From: Terricaulis sp.
Lineage (GTDB): Bacteria > Pseudomonadota > Alphaproteobacteria > Caulobacterales > Aquidulcibacteraceae
Direction of reading: 5' to 3'
Assembly (NCBI GenBank): GCA_024707365.1
Contig: JANPZV010000005.1
Coordinates: 992,001 to 1,056,000, forward strand
Length of the DNA stretch: 64,000 nt
The notes beneath the pieces were generated by a model that had not been told where the DNA came from, searched no databases, and worked only from the letters and a program-made list of their open reading frames with translations. The position numbers and the translations under genes are program-made. Shown here in pieces: positions 37,294 through 46,718 of the stretch (within the stretch, counting starts at the first letter, position 1; every line of letters starts with the position of its first letter).

Positions 37294-37428
37294 GTGCTCA
37301 ATCCGGTCGATCTTGGCGTCGTCGCCTATCTCGTACTCGTTCTGCTGATTGGCGCGCTCGTCTCGCGCAAGGCGGCCAATTCCTTCAACGCCACGCGCTC
37401 TTTAATCAGAGCTGAATGCTTTCCGTAG
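37294..37428 (+). pseudogene. Truncated N-terminus of a sodium:solute symporter-like protein
   Basis: GTG at 37294, with GTAAGGG upstream, opens 44 codons: LNPVDLGVVAYLVLVLLIGA, then LVSRKAANSFNATRSLIRAE and a stop. The first 31 residues look like the first membrane helix of the SSS (solute:sodium symporter) family, which usually continues with a DFFLAGR-like motif that is missing. It begins 10 bp after ggpS. It is most likely the left-over start of an osmolyte or sugar transporter gene deleted in this lineage. A real one-helix micropeptide is possible but less likely. Confidence 0.5.
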
Positions 37429-37442
37429 CCGCGTTCTCGTGC

Positions 37443-38942
37443 TTACCGGAGATCGAACCCAAGGGCGCGCGCCATGATGTGGAAGATCATATTCTGCTCA
37501 AGTGTGCCGGCGACGACATCGTCGCCAGGCCCCCAGGCGTAGATGACGACATCTTCGCCGGCATGGGATTCGCTGCCGAGCGGAACCAGTGATTGCGCGC
37601 GATATGTTGGCGCGTGCGTGTCCACGCCGGTGAGGTTGGGGCGCGCGCTTGGCGTTGCGCCATCGGCAAACACAGATCCTGGCCCGTTGGCGTAGCCGAG
37701 CGTTGTGTAGGGCAAGCCATCGTCTGCAAGTGCGACGCCGTCCGGCCCGGCGGAGAGGCCCAAGATCGGATTCCCGCGCGCGGCATAGCCAGCCATTGTG
37801 AAGACATGGCTATGATCGGCGGTGACGATGATGAGCGTGTCGTCGCGATTGGTCATGGCGAGGGCGGTGGCTATGGCTTGATCAAACGCATCCGTGTCGG
37901 CCAGCGCCAGATGCGCCATGCCGGCATGGTGGCCATGATCGATGCGACCGCCTTCGACCATCAGCACATAACCGGTTGGCTCGCGCTGCAAGCGCGTGAT
38001 CGCGGCGGCGGTCATTTCCGAAAGCGATGGTTCGCCGGTGCGCGTGCTCTTGCGCTCAAGATCGAACGCCATATGCCCAGGATTGAACAGGCCAAGCACG
38101 CGAGCGTCGGGATCGGCGGCCGCGAGTTGATCGCGATTCCACACGAACGCGCGGTCCTCGCGGCTGGTCCATTCCGCGATCAGGTTGCGCCCATCGGCGC
38201 GCGCGCCGCGCATCTCGGCGTTTTCCGGATCGGCGGCAGTATTGGGCAAAAAATTGGCGCGCCCGCCGCCGAGCGCGATCTCAAACCCATCGCCCGCGGG
38301 CCATTCGATCAATTGGCGGGCGATGTCGGCGCAGGCTTGGGCGCCGTCGCGCGCGGCGCGCACGTCGTTTTCCCAATCGCGGCCGGCGACGTTGGCGTAG
38401 GTCGCGGCTGGCGTGGCGTGCGTGATGGTCGTTGTTGTGACAACGCCGGTTGCGAGCCCTTGCGCTTCGGCAATGTTGAACAGAGAGCGTGTGGCGTAGG
38501 CGTCAGAGCCGGCGCAGCGGCGCGCCGGCGCCTCCGCCGTAAGACCGATAACCCCGCCGCTTGTCTTGACGCCTGCGGTCATGGCGGTGGCGGTGGGCGC
38601 TGAATCGGAAATCTGCGAATCCGAGCCATAGGTGCGCGACATTGCGGTGCACGGAAAGGTATCCATCGCCAGCGTGTAGCTTTTGCCGTCCACGCCGCGG
38701 CTTTGCCCCGCATAGATGCGCGCCGCCGTGATCGTGCTGACGCCCATCCCGTCTCCGACGAAGAGAATGACGTTTCGCGCGCGCGCCTCCAGCGCTGGCG
38801 CTGCGGCGATGTGTGCGGCGGCGGCTTGATAATAGGGATCGGACGCCTGAGGCGGCGCGCCGATCGCGAGAAGCGGCGCCTGCGGGCTCGTCGCGCAAGC
38901 CGTCAGCGCAAACAAAGACGTGACGAGGCAGAATGCTCTCAA
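37443..38942 (-). CDS. Alkaline phosphatase, PhoA superfamily (lipoprotein)
   Basis: Protein of 499 residues. The signal peptide ends in a lipobox (CLVTSLFALTACATS). The metal site is ILFVGDGMGVSTI; the nucleophilic Ser is in SQISDSAPTATAMTAGVKT; the other metal ligands are GGRIDHGHHAGM, VTADHSHVF and GSESHAGEDV. Such enzymes release phosphate from organic phosphates in the periplasm or at the outer membrane. It is convergent with ggpS. I looked for a Pho box upstream (38943-39188) and found no 11-bp repeat. Confidence 0.93.
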   Translation of the reverse strand: MRAFCLVTSLFALTACATSPQAPLLAIGAPPQASDPYYQAAAAHIAAAPALEARARNVILFVGDGMGVSTITAARIYAGQSRGVDGKSYTLAMDTFPCTAMSRTYGSDSQISDSAPTATAMTAGVKTSGGVIGLTAEAPARRCAGSDAYATRSLFNIAEAQGLATGVVTTTTITHATPAATYANVAGRDWENDVRAARDGAQACADIARQLIEWPAGDGFEIALGGGRANFLPNTAADPENAEMRGARADGRNLIAEWTSREDRAFVWNRDQLAAADPDARVLGLFNPGHMAFDLERKSTRTGEPSLSEMTAAAITRLQREPTGYVLMVEGGRIDHGHHAGMAHLALADTDAFDQAIATALAMTNRDDTLIIVTADHSHVFTMAGYAARGNPILGLSAGPDGVALADDGLPYTTLGYANGPGSVFADGATPSARPNLTGVDTHAPTYRAQSLVPLGSESHAGEDVVIYAWGPGDDVVAGTLEQNMIFHIMARALGFDLR

Positions 38943-39188
38943 CCTGGGCCTCCTATGTGGGCGGATATCTTAAGCGCACATGACGAAGGCCTCGTGACAC
39001 TACGGCCATGGCGCACCGCATGCGGCGATGTGCCCTTCGGGCTTAGTGTTCAGCGCTCACATGAATCGGATTGCTGATGCGCGCGCATGTGCGGGTTTGC
39101 CACGGCAGCGCAGGAAAAAGTTCAAACACACGTCATCGGAACATGATGAGGAGCTTGTACCGCCCGTCCACTTTCAGTGGAGGGGATT

Positions 39189-41546
39189 ATGAAACGAGCT
39201 TTTGGCGTAAGCGCGCTTGCGCTTCTGGCGTTCGGCGCGAGCTTGCCGGCGGCGGCGCAAACCAGCGCGGCGTCTGATGAGGAAATCATCGTCACCGGCA
39301 CGCGCGAAGCGAGCCGCACGCAATTTGAAACGCTTGCGCCGGTGGACGTTCTGAACGAACGCACGCTCGATGCATCGACATCGAACGAGCTGGTGGATGC
39401 GCTTGCGCAGGTTGTGCCCTCGTTCCAGGTTCAGCGCCTGCCGATGGCCGATGGCCAAGTGTTCGTGCGCCCCGCGACATTGCGCAATCTCTCCCCGGAT
39501 CAGACGCTGGTGCTGATCAATGGCCGTCGTTTGCACCGCTCGGCCCATATCGGTTCGCGCGGCGCGCAGGCGGCGGATTTGGCGCAAATTCCGTCCTACG
39601 CCATCAAGCGCATCGAAGTGCTGCGCGATGGCGCCTCCGCGCAATATGGCTCGGACGCCATCGCCGGCGTGGTGAACATCATTCTTGATGACCGCATCGG
39701 CTATGCGACGATGGGGCAGGTCTCGCAATATTATGAAGGCGATGGCCTTGCCTATCGTGTGGCCGGCCAGGGCGGGTTTGAGATCGGCGACGGCGGCTTC
39801 ATCACGATCACCGGCGAATGGGCGCAAAGCGAGATCACCTCGCGCACGCGCCAGCGCCCGGACGCGATCGCCTTTCAGGCGGCGAACCCCACGCTCGACG
39901 TGCCCAACCCGGTGCAGCGTTGGGGCCAGCCCGAGCTCGAAAGCACGCGCTTTGCGTTCAACGCGGGCCTGCCGCTTGTTGCGGAGACAGAGCTTTTCGC
40001 GTTCGCCACTTATGGCCAAGGCCAGGGCCTCAGCGATTTCAATTGGCGCAACCCCGACAGCACTGGCAACGTCTATAACCCCTCCACCGTGTTTCCCGGC
40101 TGGGATTTCCGCACCATCTATCCCACGGGCTTCACCCCGCGCCTTGGGCAAGAGCATGAGGATTACCAGCTCGTGGGCGGCGCGCGCGGCGTGATGGGCA
40201 AGTTCACCTGGGATGTCAGTGCGTCCTACGGCTCGAACGAAACCCGTCACACGTTGAGCGAAACGCTCAATGCGTCGCTCGGCCCTGATAGCCCGACGCA
40301 CTTTTATCTTGGCCAGCTCGCGCAGCGCGAATTCAACCTCAACGCCGATTTCTCGTATCAACTCAGTTTGGGCCTTGCGAACCCGGTGAACCTGGCGTTC
40401 GGCGTTGAGCGCCGCGAGGAAACCTATGAGGTCTCCGCGGGCGATCCGGCCTCTTATGCGGTTGGCCCAGGCGCGGCGACGGGCCTTGCGCCGAACGCAA
40501 ACGGTTTTCCGGGCTACAGCCCCCAGCAAGCCGGCGAGTTCGAGCAGGAAAGCTATGGCGCGTATGTGGATGTCGAGGCCGATCTCACCCAGCGCTGGAG
40601 CGTTGGCGTGGCGGTGCGCTACGAGGATTTCTCCGAGTTTGGCGACACCACCGATTACAAGCTCGCGACGCGCTACGCGTTCACGGACGATTTCGCGCTG
40701 CGGGCGTCCTATTCCACGGGCTTCCGCGCGCCGACGCCGGCGCAGCTCTATTCGACGAGCGTAACCCAAGGGCTCGACACCACGACGATGACCATCTTCA
40801 ACACGGGCCGCTTGTCGCCAAGCGATCTGCTCGCGGTGGCGCTCGGCGCGCGCCCGTTGAAGGCCGAAGAAGCCGAAACCGTCAGCGCAGGCCTGACATG
40901 GCGGACCGGCTTTGGCCTTTCCGGCTCGATCGACGCCTATCAGATCGACGTGACCGACCGCTTCTCGCAATCGGCGACCCAAGCCATTCCGGTTGGCGCG
41001 CCAAACCCCAATGGCTTCACCGGCGTCAGCTTCTTCGTCAACGCGTTCGACACCACAACGCGGGGCGTCGATATCGTGACCTCATACACGACCGAGCTCG
41101 GCATCGGCCAATTGAGCGCGACATTGGCCTACAATTACAACGAAACCGAAGTGAACGGCGGCACCACCAGCGTCGTCTCCAGCAGCCAGCAGCGGCGCAT
41201 TTTTGAGGAGAGCCGGCCCAAACATAATGCGACCGCCTCACTGACCTATGATTTTGGCCGCTGGAGCCTTGGCGGGCGGCTGCGCTATTACGGCCAATGG
41301 GTGGATTCCTCTGGCAACACCACCGGCGTGCTGTTCCAGGAATTCGGCGCGATGACGCTGGTTGATCTGTCGGTGGATTTCGATGTGACCGAGAATGTGT
41401 CGCTGCGCATCGGCGCGGAAAACGTGTTCGACGAATACCCCGATGAAGCGACCAACCAGGCGGTGCGCGGCCTCATCTATTCGCGCAACGCACCATACGA
41501 CACGGACGGCGGCCAGTATTACGCGCGCATTAGCGCGCGCTTCTAA
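39189..41546 (+). CDS. TonB-dependent receptor
   Basis: Outer-membrane receptor of about 785 residues: signal peptide (MKRAFGVSALALLAFGASLP), TonB box-like DEEIIVTGTRE, plug domain (LVDALAQVVPSFQVQRLPMA, LRDGASAQYGSDAIAGVVNI) and a 22-strand barrel ending in YYARISARF with a terminal Phe. ATG 39189 is preferred because GGAGGGG lies 4-10 nt upstream; an in-frame codon at 39177 is weaker. The substrate is unknown. A PLP enzyme follows after 75 bp; a 7-bp GC hairpin in the gap could be a weak terminator. Confidence 0.93.
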   Translation: MKRAFGVSALALLAFGASLPAAAQTSAASDEEIIVTGTREASRTQFETLAPVDVLNERTLDASTSNELVDALAQVVPSFQVQRLPMADGQVFVRPATLRNLSPDQTLVLINGRRLHRSAHIGSRGAQAADLAQIPSYAIKRIEVLRDGASAQYGSDAIAGVVNIILDDRIGYATMGQVSQYYEGDGLAYRVAGQGGFEIGDGGFITITGEWAQSEITSRTRQRPDAIAFQAANPTLDVPNPVQRWGQPELESTRFAFNAGLPLVAETELFAFATYGQGQGLSDFNWRNPDSTGNVYNPSTVFPGWDFRTIYPTGFTPRLGQEHEDYQLVGGARGVMGKFTWDVSASYGSNETRHTLSETLNASLGPDSPTHFYLGQLAQREFNLNADFSYQLSLGLANPVNLAFGVERREETYEVSAGDPASYAVGPGAATGLAPNANGFPGYSPQQAGEFEQESYGAYVDVEADLTQRWSVGVAVRYEDFSEFGDTTDYKLATRYAFTDDFALRASYSTGFRAPTPAQLYSTSVTQGLDTTTMTIFNTGRLSPSDLLAVALGARPLKAEEAETVSAGLTWRTGFGLSGSIDAYQIDVTDRFSQSATQAIPVGAPNPNGFTGVSFFVNAFDTTTRGVDIVTSYTTELGIGQLSATLAYNYNETEVNGGTTSVVSSSQQRRIFEESRPKHNATASLTYDFGRWSLGGRLRYYGQWVDSSGNTTGVLFQEFGAMTLVDLSVDFDVTENVSLRIGAENVFDEYPDEATNQAVRGLIYSRNAPYDTDGGQYYARISARF

Positions 41547-41621
41547 ACGCTGATCGTTGAAAGGGAGAGGCGGGGCCGCGCGGGCGGTTCCGCCTCGCCT
41601 GACTCGAAGGGGAGCAGGACG

Positions 41622-42857
41622 ATGCACATTGCGCGGCGCGGTGTTTTAGGGGGCTTAGGCGCGTTAAGCGCCGGCGCTGCTTCCGCGGCGCAACCGGCCG
41701 ATTGGGCCGCGATCGCCGCGCTTTATGATCGCCCGCGCGACATTGTGCATCTGGAGCACGGCAATTGGGGCGCGATGGCGCGCCCTGTGCTGGCGGCGTA
41801 TGAAGCTCACACCGCACGGATCAATCGGGAAACCTCATATTATTCGCGCCGGGAATTTGGCCGGGATATCGAAGCCGTGCGTCAGCGCGTGGCGGCGGCG
41901 CTGGGCGTGACGGCCGGCGAAATCGCGCTCACGCGCGGCGCCACCGAGGCGTTGCAGGCGTTGATCGGCGGCTACAGCCGGCTCCGCACCGGCGATCAGG
42001 TTCTCACCGCCGATCTCGATTACGATTCGATGATCACGGCGATGCACTGGCTTAAGCAGCGCCGCGGCGCTGATCTGGTGCGCATCGATCTGCCGGAGCC
42101 GGCGACGTATCAGGGGCTGATCGACACCTATGAAGCCGCGCTCGCGGCCCATCCGCGCGTGCGCCTGATCTTGCTGACGCAGGTGAGCCATCGCACCGGC
42201 CTTGTACTCCCGGTGCGGGAGATCGTTTCGATGGCGCGGGCGCGCGGCGTGGATGCAATCGTCGATTCCGCGCATGCCTGGGGCCAGATCGACATGCGCC
42301 TCACCGATCTTGATGCTGATTTTGTCGGCCTTAATTTGCACAAATGGATCGGCGCGCCGCTTGGCGTGGGCGCGCTTTACATCAAACGGGATCGCATCGG
42401 CGACATTGATCCGTTCATGGGCGAGGAGGCTGGCCGGCAGAACGATATCCGCGCGCGCGTGCATAGCGGAACCTCCAACATGGCGGCGTTTCTGAGCGCG
42501 CCCGATGCGTTGGATATTCACGAAAGCATCGGGCCCGCGCGGAAAGCTGCGCGGCTGAAGGCGCTGCGCGATCATTGGGTTGAGCGCCTGCGCGGCCACC
42601 CAGGCATCGAAATGCTGACGCCCGCCGATCCGCGGCTCTATGCCGGCATAAGCTCGTTTCGGCTCAGCGGCCGCACCAGCGTGGCCGAGAACGCCGCTAT
42701 TGCGCGTACGCTGCTTGAGCGTGATCGGGTGTTCACCGTGCATCGCGCAGGCCCCGCGCGCGGCGCATGCGTGCGGGTGACGCCAGCCGTGTTCACCTCG
42801 ATGGACGAGATGGAGCGCCTCACGTCGGCGCTGCGCAGCCTGGCGGAAGATCGCTAG
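41622..42857 (+). CDS. Secreted class V aminotransferase-like PLP enzyme
   Basis: Protein of 411 residues of the isopenicillin-N-epimerase/cysteine-desulfurase-like class V family. The N-terminus has a twin-arginine (Tat) signal (ARRGVLGGLGALSAGAASAA), so it is probably periplasmic and exported folded with PLP. Visible are HLEHGNWGAM, LTRGATEALQALIGGY, VDSAHAWGQIDM (Asp and His of the cofactor site) and the PLP lysine in NLHKWIGAPLGVGALYIK. It follows the TonB receptor; the two may use the same imported substrate, but that is inference. Its stop is 3 bp from the convergent norB stop. Confidence 0.88.
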   Translation: MHIARRGVLGGLGALSAGAASAAQPADWAAIAALYDRPRDIVHLEHGNWGAMARPVLAAYEAHTARINRETSYYSRREFGRDIEAVRQRVAAALGVTAGEIALTRGATEALQALIGGYSRLRTGDQVLTADLDYDSMITAMHWLKQRRGADLVRIDLPEPATYQGLIDTYEAALAAHPRVRLILLTQVSHRTGLVLPVREIVSMARARGVDAIVDSAHAWGQIDMRLTDLDADFVGLNLHKWIGAPLGVGALYIKRDRIGDIDPFMGEEAGRQNDIRARVHSGTSNMAAFLSAPDALDIHESIGPARKAARLKALRDHWVERLRGHPGIEMLTPADPRLYAGISSFRLSGRTSVAENAAIARTLLERDRVFTVHRAGPARGACVRVTPAVFTSMDEMERLTSALRSLAEDR

Positions 42858-42860
42858 CGA

Positions 42861-45145
42861 TCACGCCGCCGCACCGCGCCGCTTGCCCAGGAACGCCTGC
42901 ACGAAGAACAGCGCGAAGGCGCCGACGCCAATCGCGAACACGATGTCTCCCGGCACGCGCGCCCAGACCAGCGCCTCCATCATCGGATGATGCATCAGCT
43001 CCGCCGAGCGCGCGGCGGCGTAGTGATCGTTGAAAGAGACGTAGGTTTGCCAAAGCCCCTGCGGAGCAGTGAGAGGAACGTCATCATGAAGAGGCCGATA
43101 TTGAGGCTCCAGAAGGAGATCGAGAGCAGCTTCTCGTTCCACACATGCGGATCGGTCAGCCCGCGCATGCAATAGAGGATGAGCCCAAGCCCTAGCATGC
43201 CATAGACGCCGAACAGCGCCGCATGGCCGTGCGTGGCCGTGGTGTTGAGCCCTTGCATATAATAGAGCGCGATCGGCGGGTTGATGAGGAAGCCCAGCAG
43301 GCCGGCGCCCACGAGGTTCCAGATCAGCACCGCCGCGAAGAAGCGGAACGGCCAGCGATAGGCGTGCTCCCACGCCTGTTGGCCTTCGATCTTGGAGCGA
43401 TTGTAGGCCTCAAAGCCCACCACCGCGAGCGGCACAACCTCAAGCGCGGAGAACACAGCGCCCAGCGCCAGCACCGAAATCGGCGTGCCGCTCCAATAAA
43501 GGTGGTGGAAGGTGCCCAGCACGCCTCCGCTCATGAAGATGATGGTGGCCAGCAGAACCGCCGTGGTGGCGACTGAAACACGCACCAGCCCCATGCGCAC
43601 CAGCAGCGCCGAGACGATCGCGGTGGCGAACACCTCGAACACGCCCTCGACCCAGAGGTGAACCACCCACCAGCGCCAATATTCCATAATGGCGATGTGC
43701 GTTTTCTCGCCCCACATCAGCCCGGCGCCGAACAAGAGGCCGATCGACACCGCCGATACGGCGACAAGGAAAACCAGCGACGAGCCGCCTTTTTCGCGCA
43801 GCTTCGGCCAAAGCGCGCGCAGCACCAGGAACACCCAGAGCAGCAGCCCGATAAAGAGATAGATCTGCCAGAAGCGGCCAATATCTGTGTATTCATAGCC
43901 CTGATGGCCGAACCAGAAATTGGTGGTGAGGTTTTCGATCAAGCCGTTCACCGCCGCCCATTGCCCAGCGAAGGCGCCGACGACTATGACAAGCAAGCTG
44001 ACGAACAGAAAATTGACGCCGAGCGTTTGAAACTTCGGCTCATGCCCCGAAATCAGCGGCGCCACGTAAAGCCCGGTGGCGAGCCACGCCGCTGCGATCC
44101 ACAGCACGGCCAATTGCGTGTGCCAGGTGCGCGTGACCGCATAGGGCAGGGTGTCGGTGAAGGGCAGGCCGTAAAGCCCCTGGCCTTCCACCTGATAATG
44201 CGCGGTGACGATGCCAAGCAGAATCTGCACGCCAAACAGCGCGATCACCACCCAGAAATATTTGGCCGTGGCCTTCATGGATTTCGTCAGCGTCACGTTG
44301 TCCATGAAATCGAGCTTGGCGAAGCCTTCTTCGGGCTCGCTATCGGCGCGCCAGACGTCAAATTCCTTGGCGTAATACCAGACCAGCGCGCCGATGCCCG
44401 CCAGCAGCACGAAGATCGAGATGATCGACCACATGAACACCGGCGCGGTGGGCGTGTTGCCCACCAGCGGCTCGTGCGGCCAGTTGGAGGTGTAGGTGAT
44501 GTCGTCGTTCGGGCGATTGGTGGTCGTGGCCCACGCGGTCCAGAAATAGAAAGCGTTGAGCGCGTGCGCATCTTCATCGCTGAGGCGCGTGTGGATAGGG
44601 AAGGCGTATTGCTCGCGCAGGTGCAGCGCTTCTTCGGTGCGGCCCTGATAAAGATCGCGATAATGTTCGCCCACAAGCGCCATCGCTTCGGCGCGCGCAT
44701 CGGCGACGGTGATGGCGCCGGTTTGTGGATCGTAGCTGTTGCGGCGCATGTCCATCCGCAGCGTCACGCGCGCAAATTCCTGGTGGCGTTCATCCAGCGC
44801 AGCGAAGGGCGCGCCTTGTTCGCTCTGGGCGATGATGTCGAGATAGGCGAGCGCTTCGCGGCGCAGCCAATCGGCGCTCCAATCGGGCGCGAGATAGCCG
44901 CCATGGCCCCAAATCGAGCCCTGCTGCATGCCGCCCATGGCCTGCCACACGCCCTGGCCGCGCTCGATATCGGCGCGGGTGAACAGCGTCCGCCCGCTCT
45001 CGGTCACCACCGCTTCGGGGATCGGCGGCGCGGCGCGATAAATCTCGCGGCCGAAATACAGCAGCGTCGCAAACATGACGACCATGCTGAGGGTGAGGAT
45101 GATCCAAAGCCGGCGGATCGAGAACACTTGCGCGTAGGTGGCCAT
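42861..45145 (-). CDS. norB: Quinol-type nitric oxide reductase qNorB (one frameshift)
   Basis: Single-subunit quinol-dependent NO reductase, which turns 2 NO into N2O at the inner membrane. It has the N-terminal cytochrome-c-like extension fused to a heme-copper-oxidase-type core with many membrane helices. Metal-ligand regions include RTWHTQLAVLWIAAAWLATG, VVHLWVEGVFEVFATAIV and GTFHHLYWSGTP. The frame breaks near 43061-43066; one added base restores LLPQGLWQTYVSFNDHY and a total of about 761 residues, normal for qNor. Upstream at 45235-45248 is an FNR/Dnr-type site. It is part of an NO-defence locus with NsrR. Confidence 0.93.
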
Positions 45146-45234
45146 GGGGCGCTCCGTAATCAGAACGGGTCGTGGGGCGTTGTGGCGGAAAAATCTGTGG
45201 CGAGTTTATGTTGAACCATTCTCGCTGCGGCGTT

Positions 45235-45248
45235 TTGAGCGTGCTCAA
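45235..45248. promoter_or_regulatory. FNR/Dnr-type site upstream of norB
   Basis: TTGAGCGTGCTCAA, of the form TTGA-N6-TCAA used by the CRP/FNR family, including NO-sensing Dnr/NnrR. It lies about 90 bp upstream of the norB start in a 194-bp gap with no other gene. The regulator gene is not in the window. Confidence 0.55.
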
Positions 45249-45339
45249 TGCCTGAGGCTGATCAAAGCTGGCCCCGGCGGCGCCGAGCACAGCGCGCGTG
45301 CGATGGCGAATCATCCATGCCGCTCCCCCACGTGACGGC

Positions 45340-45612
45340 CTAAAGAGCGGGCGCTTCGTTGTAGAATTCCACCTGCATCCGCATCGGCCACAGCGCGGTG
45401 ACGAAATGCTTCTGCTCAGGCAGGATGAGGCCGGGGTTTTCCGGCGTGAGAATGTGCTCGGCGGGCGGATCGAGCACGGTGTAATGCAATTGCCCCTCAA
45501 GCACGCGGATCACGCCCCAGACGCCGGCTTTGGTGTTGTGCTCGCTCTGAAGCGCGGCGGGCAAAGTGGTTTCATCGAACACCGGCGAGGTGCGATAGGG
45601 CGCACCGCTCAT
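45340..45612 (-). CDS. DUF1971 (TehB-like cupin) protein
   Basis: Protein of 90 residues of the DUF1971 family: RTSPVFDETTLPAALQSEHN, TKAGVWGVIRVLEGQLHYTV, LTPENPGLILPEQKHFV. This small cupin domain occurs alone or fused to TehB, and is often found with truncated hemoglobins and NO-stress genes. Biochemical function is not established. The ATG overlaps the hemoglobin stop (ATGA), so the two are translationally coupled. The His and Glu residues of the fold could bind a metal. Confidence 0.85.
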   Translation of the reverse strand: MSGAPYRTSPVFDETTLPAALQSEHNTKAGVWGVIRVLEGQLHYTVLDPPAEHILTPENPGLILPEQKHFVTALWPMRMQVEFYNEAPAL

Positions 45613-46022
45613 GGCGTCTCTCCTTGGTTTTGCCGCGCCGGCGCATCCAGATCGGGGCGGAAATAGAGGGCGAGCTTGAGGCTCTCGCCAATGCGGCGCG
45701 CTCTAAGCTGCATCGCTTCGGCGTGCTCGGGCGCCATCATTTCGGCGGTGGCTTCATCCCAAAGGGCGAGCCAGCGATCGAAATGTTCGGGCCTGATGCG
45801 GGCCTTGTGGATGAGATGCTTCATCATCGGATTGCCTTTGAAGCGCCCGCTGGTGAGCATCACCGAATGCCAGAAATCTGTGAGCTTCGAGAGATGGTGC
45901 GGCCAATCGGCGATGGCGTCGTTGAAGATCGGGCCAAGCTCAGGATCCTGGCGCACGCGCCCGTAAAACAACGCCACCAGGGCGGCGAGGCTTTCCTCGT
46001 TAAGTTGACCGCGGGCGTCCAT
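45609..46022 (-). CDS. Group III truncated hemoglobin
   Basis: About 137 residues with the group III truncated-globin pattern: LVALFYGRVRQDPELGPIF (helix B with Phe-Tyr), WPHHLSKLTDFWHSVML (E region with Trp) and the proximal His in HLIHKARIRPEHFDRWLALW. Such globins bind O2 and NO and are linked with NO or oxidative stress. I chose ATG 46022, which has GGAG upstream; ATG 46043 is possible but overlaps a NsrR-like half-site. Same orientation as the DUF1971 gene and divergent from nsrR. Confidence 0.88.
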   Translation of the reverse strand: MDARGQLNEESLAALVALFYGRVRQDPELGPIFNDAIADWPHHLSKLTDFWHSVMLTSGRFKGNPMMKHLIHKARIRPEHFDRWLALWDEATAEMMAPEHAEAMQLRARRIGESLKLALYFRPDLDAPARQNQGETP

Positions 46023-46038
46023 ATCGCGCCGGCTCCAA

Positions 46039-46049
46039 AACATGCATAT
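46039..46049 (+). promoter_or_regulatory. NsrR-like half-site near the hemoglobin start
   Basis: AACATGCATAT against the NsrR half-site AAGATGYATTT, 9 of 11 matching. It is about 17 bp upstream of the chosen hemoglobin start. Confidence 0.45.
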
Positions 46050-46086
46050 GGTTTACATGTATCCGCGCCCGTTTAATGTGCAACAA

Positions 46087-46097
46087 AAATGCATGTT
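46087..46097 (-). promoter_or_regulatory. NsrR-like half-site in the hemoglobin-nsrR gap
   Basis: On the minus strand AACATGCATTT, 10 of 11 to the NsrR half-site AAGATGYATTT. It faces the first half-site across the 93-bp AT-rich gap; both would allow NsrR to repress the hemoglobin-DUF1971 pair and itself. Confidence 0.55.
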
Positions 46098-46136
46098 TAT
46101 TGGCTGCGGCACGCCGCCACTACGTAAAGGCCCGTA

Positions 46137-46562
46137 ATGCATCTCACCCGCCACACCGATTACGCGCTGCGGATGCTTATCCACCTCGCCGCGAACGATA
46201 AGAAACTGTGTTCGATATCAGAGATTTCGCATGCATTCGGGATTTCGCAGAACCATCTGATGAAGGTGGCGAGCGGGCTTGGCCGTGCGGGCTATGTGCA
46301 GCCGGCGCGCGGCCGGGCCGGCGGTTTGCGGCTGGCGCGGCCGGCGGCGGAGATCAATGTTGGGGAGGTGGTGCGTTTCACCGAAGAAGGGTTTGAGCTG
46401 GCCGATTGCGCCCATTGCGTGATCGCGCCGGCCTGCGGCCTTACCGGGGCGCTTGCGGAGGCCCTGCGCGCGTTCATGCGCGTGCTCGATGGGTATACCT
46501 TGGCCGATCTCGCGCGGCGGCGCAGCGCGCTGCGCAATCTGCTGAATGTCAGCGCATCGTGA
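46137..46562 (+). CDS. nsrR: NsrR-like Rrf2-family NO-sensing repressor
   Basis: Protein of 141 residues of the Rrf2 family. N-terminal winged helix (HLTRHTDYALRMLIHLAAND, ISQNHLMKVASGLGRAGYV) and three Cys arranged as in NsrR (ADCAHCVIAPACGL, C-X2-C-X5-C) that hold an NO-sensitive Fe-S cluster. NsrR represses NO-detoxification genes until NO destroys the cluster. It is divergent from the truncated hemoglobin, with two NsrR-like half-sites between. The name follows sequence plus context; IscR-type proteins have a different Cys spacing. Confidence 0.88.
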   Translation: MHLTRHTDYALRMLIHLAANDKKLCSISEISHAFGISQNHLMKVASGLGRAGYVQPARGRAGGLRLARPAAEINVGEVVRFTEEGFELADCAHCVIAPACGLTGALAEALRAFMRVLDGYTLADLARRRSALRNLLNVSAS

Positions 46563-46631
46563 TGGATGCTGATGCCGCATAGAAAAGCGTCGCCGGTGAC
46601 TTCTCGCCGCACCCGGCTGCTGGAGGCGTGA

Positions 46632-46675
46632 AGTCATGATTGTGTCATCCCTGTGTTGCCGAGGCGTCATGCTCT
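46632..46675 (+). promoter_or_regulatory. Pho box: four 11-bp direct repeats
   Basis: AGTCAT, TGTCAT, TGTTGC and CGTCAT start at 46632, 46643, 46654 and 46665, exactly 11 bp apart. PhoB binds such 11-bp repeats of a TGTCA-type core. The array ends about 44 bp before the receptor ATG. The downstream operon encodes a phytase, which fits phosphate-starvation control. Confidence 0.65.
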
Positions 46676-46718
46676 GTCCCTAGTCAGGCCCCCTGACCTA
46701 ACGGGTTTGGAGACGGGG

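Noticed and set aside
38943..39188. Pho box upstream of the alkaline phosphatase
   Set aside because: GTCAC and GTCAT occur on the minus strand but 14 bp apart, not 11, and no further repeats follow.
39174..40982. 602-codon open frame on the minus strand
   Set aside because: It is antisense to the TonB receptor gene at 39189-41546. It has no family resemblance and an Arg-rich composition, as expected from GC-rich codon-position bias.
43658..45214. 518-codon open frame on the plus strand
   Set aside because: Antisense to norB; His/Arg/Gln-rich with no recognisable domain.
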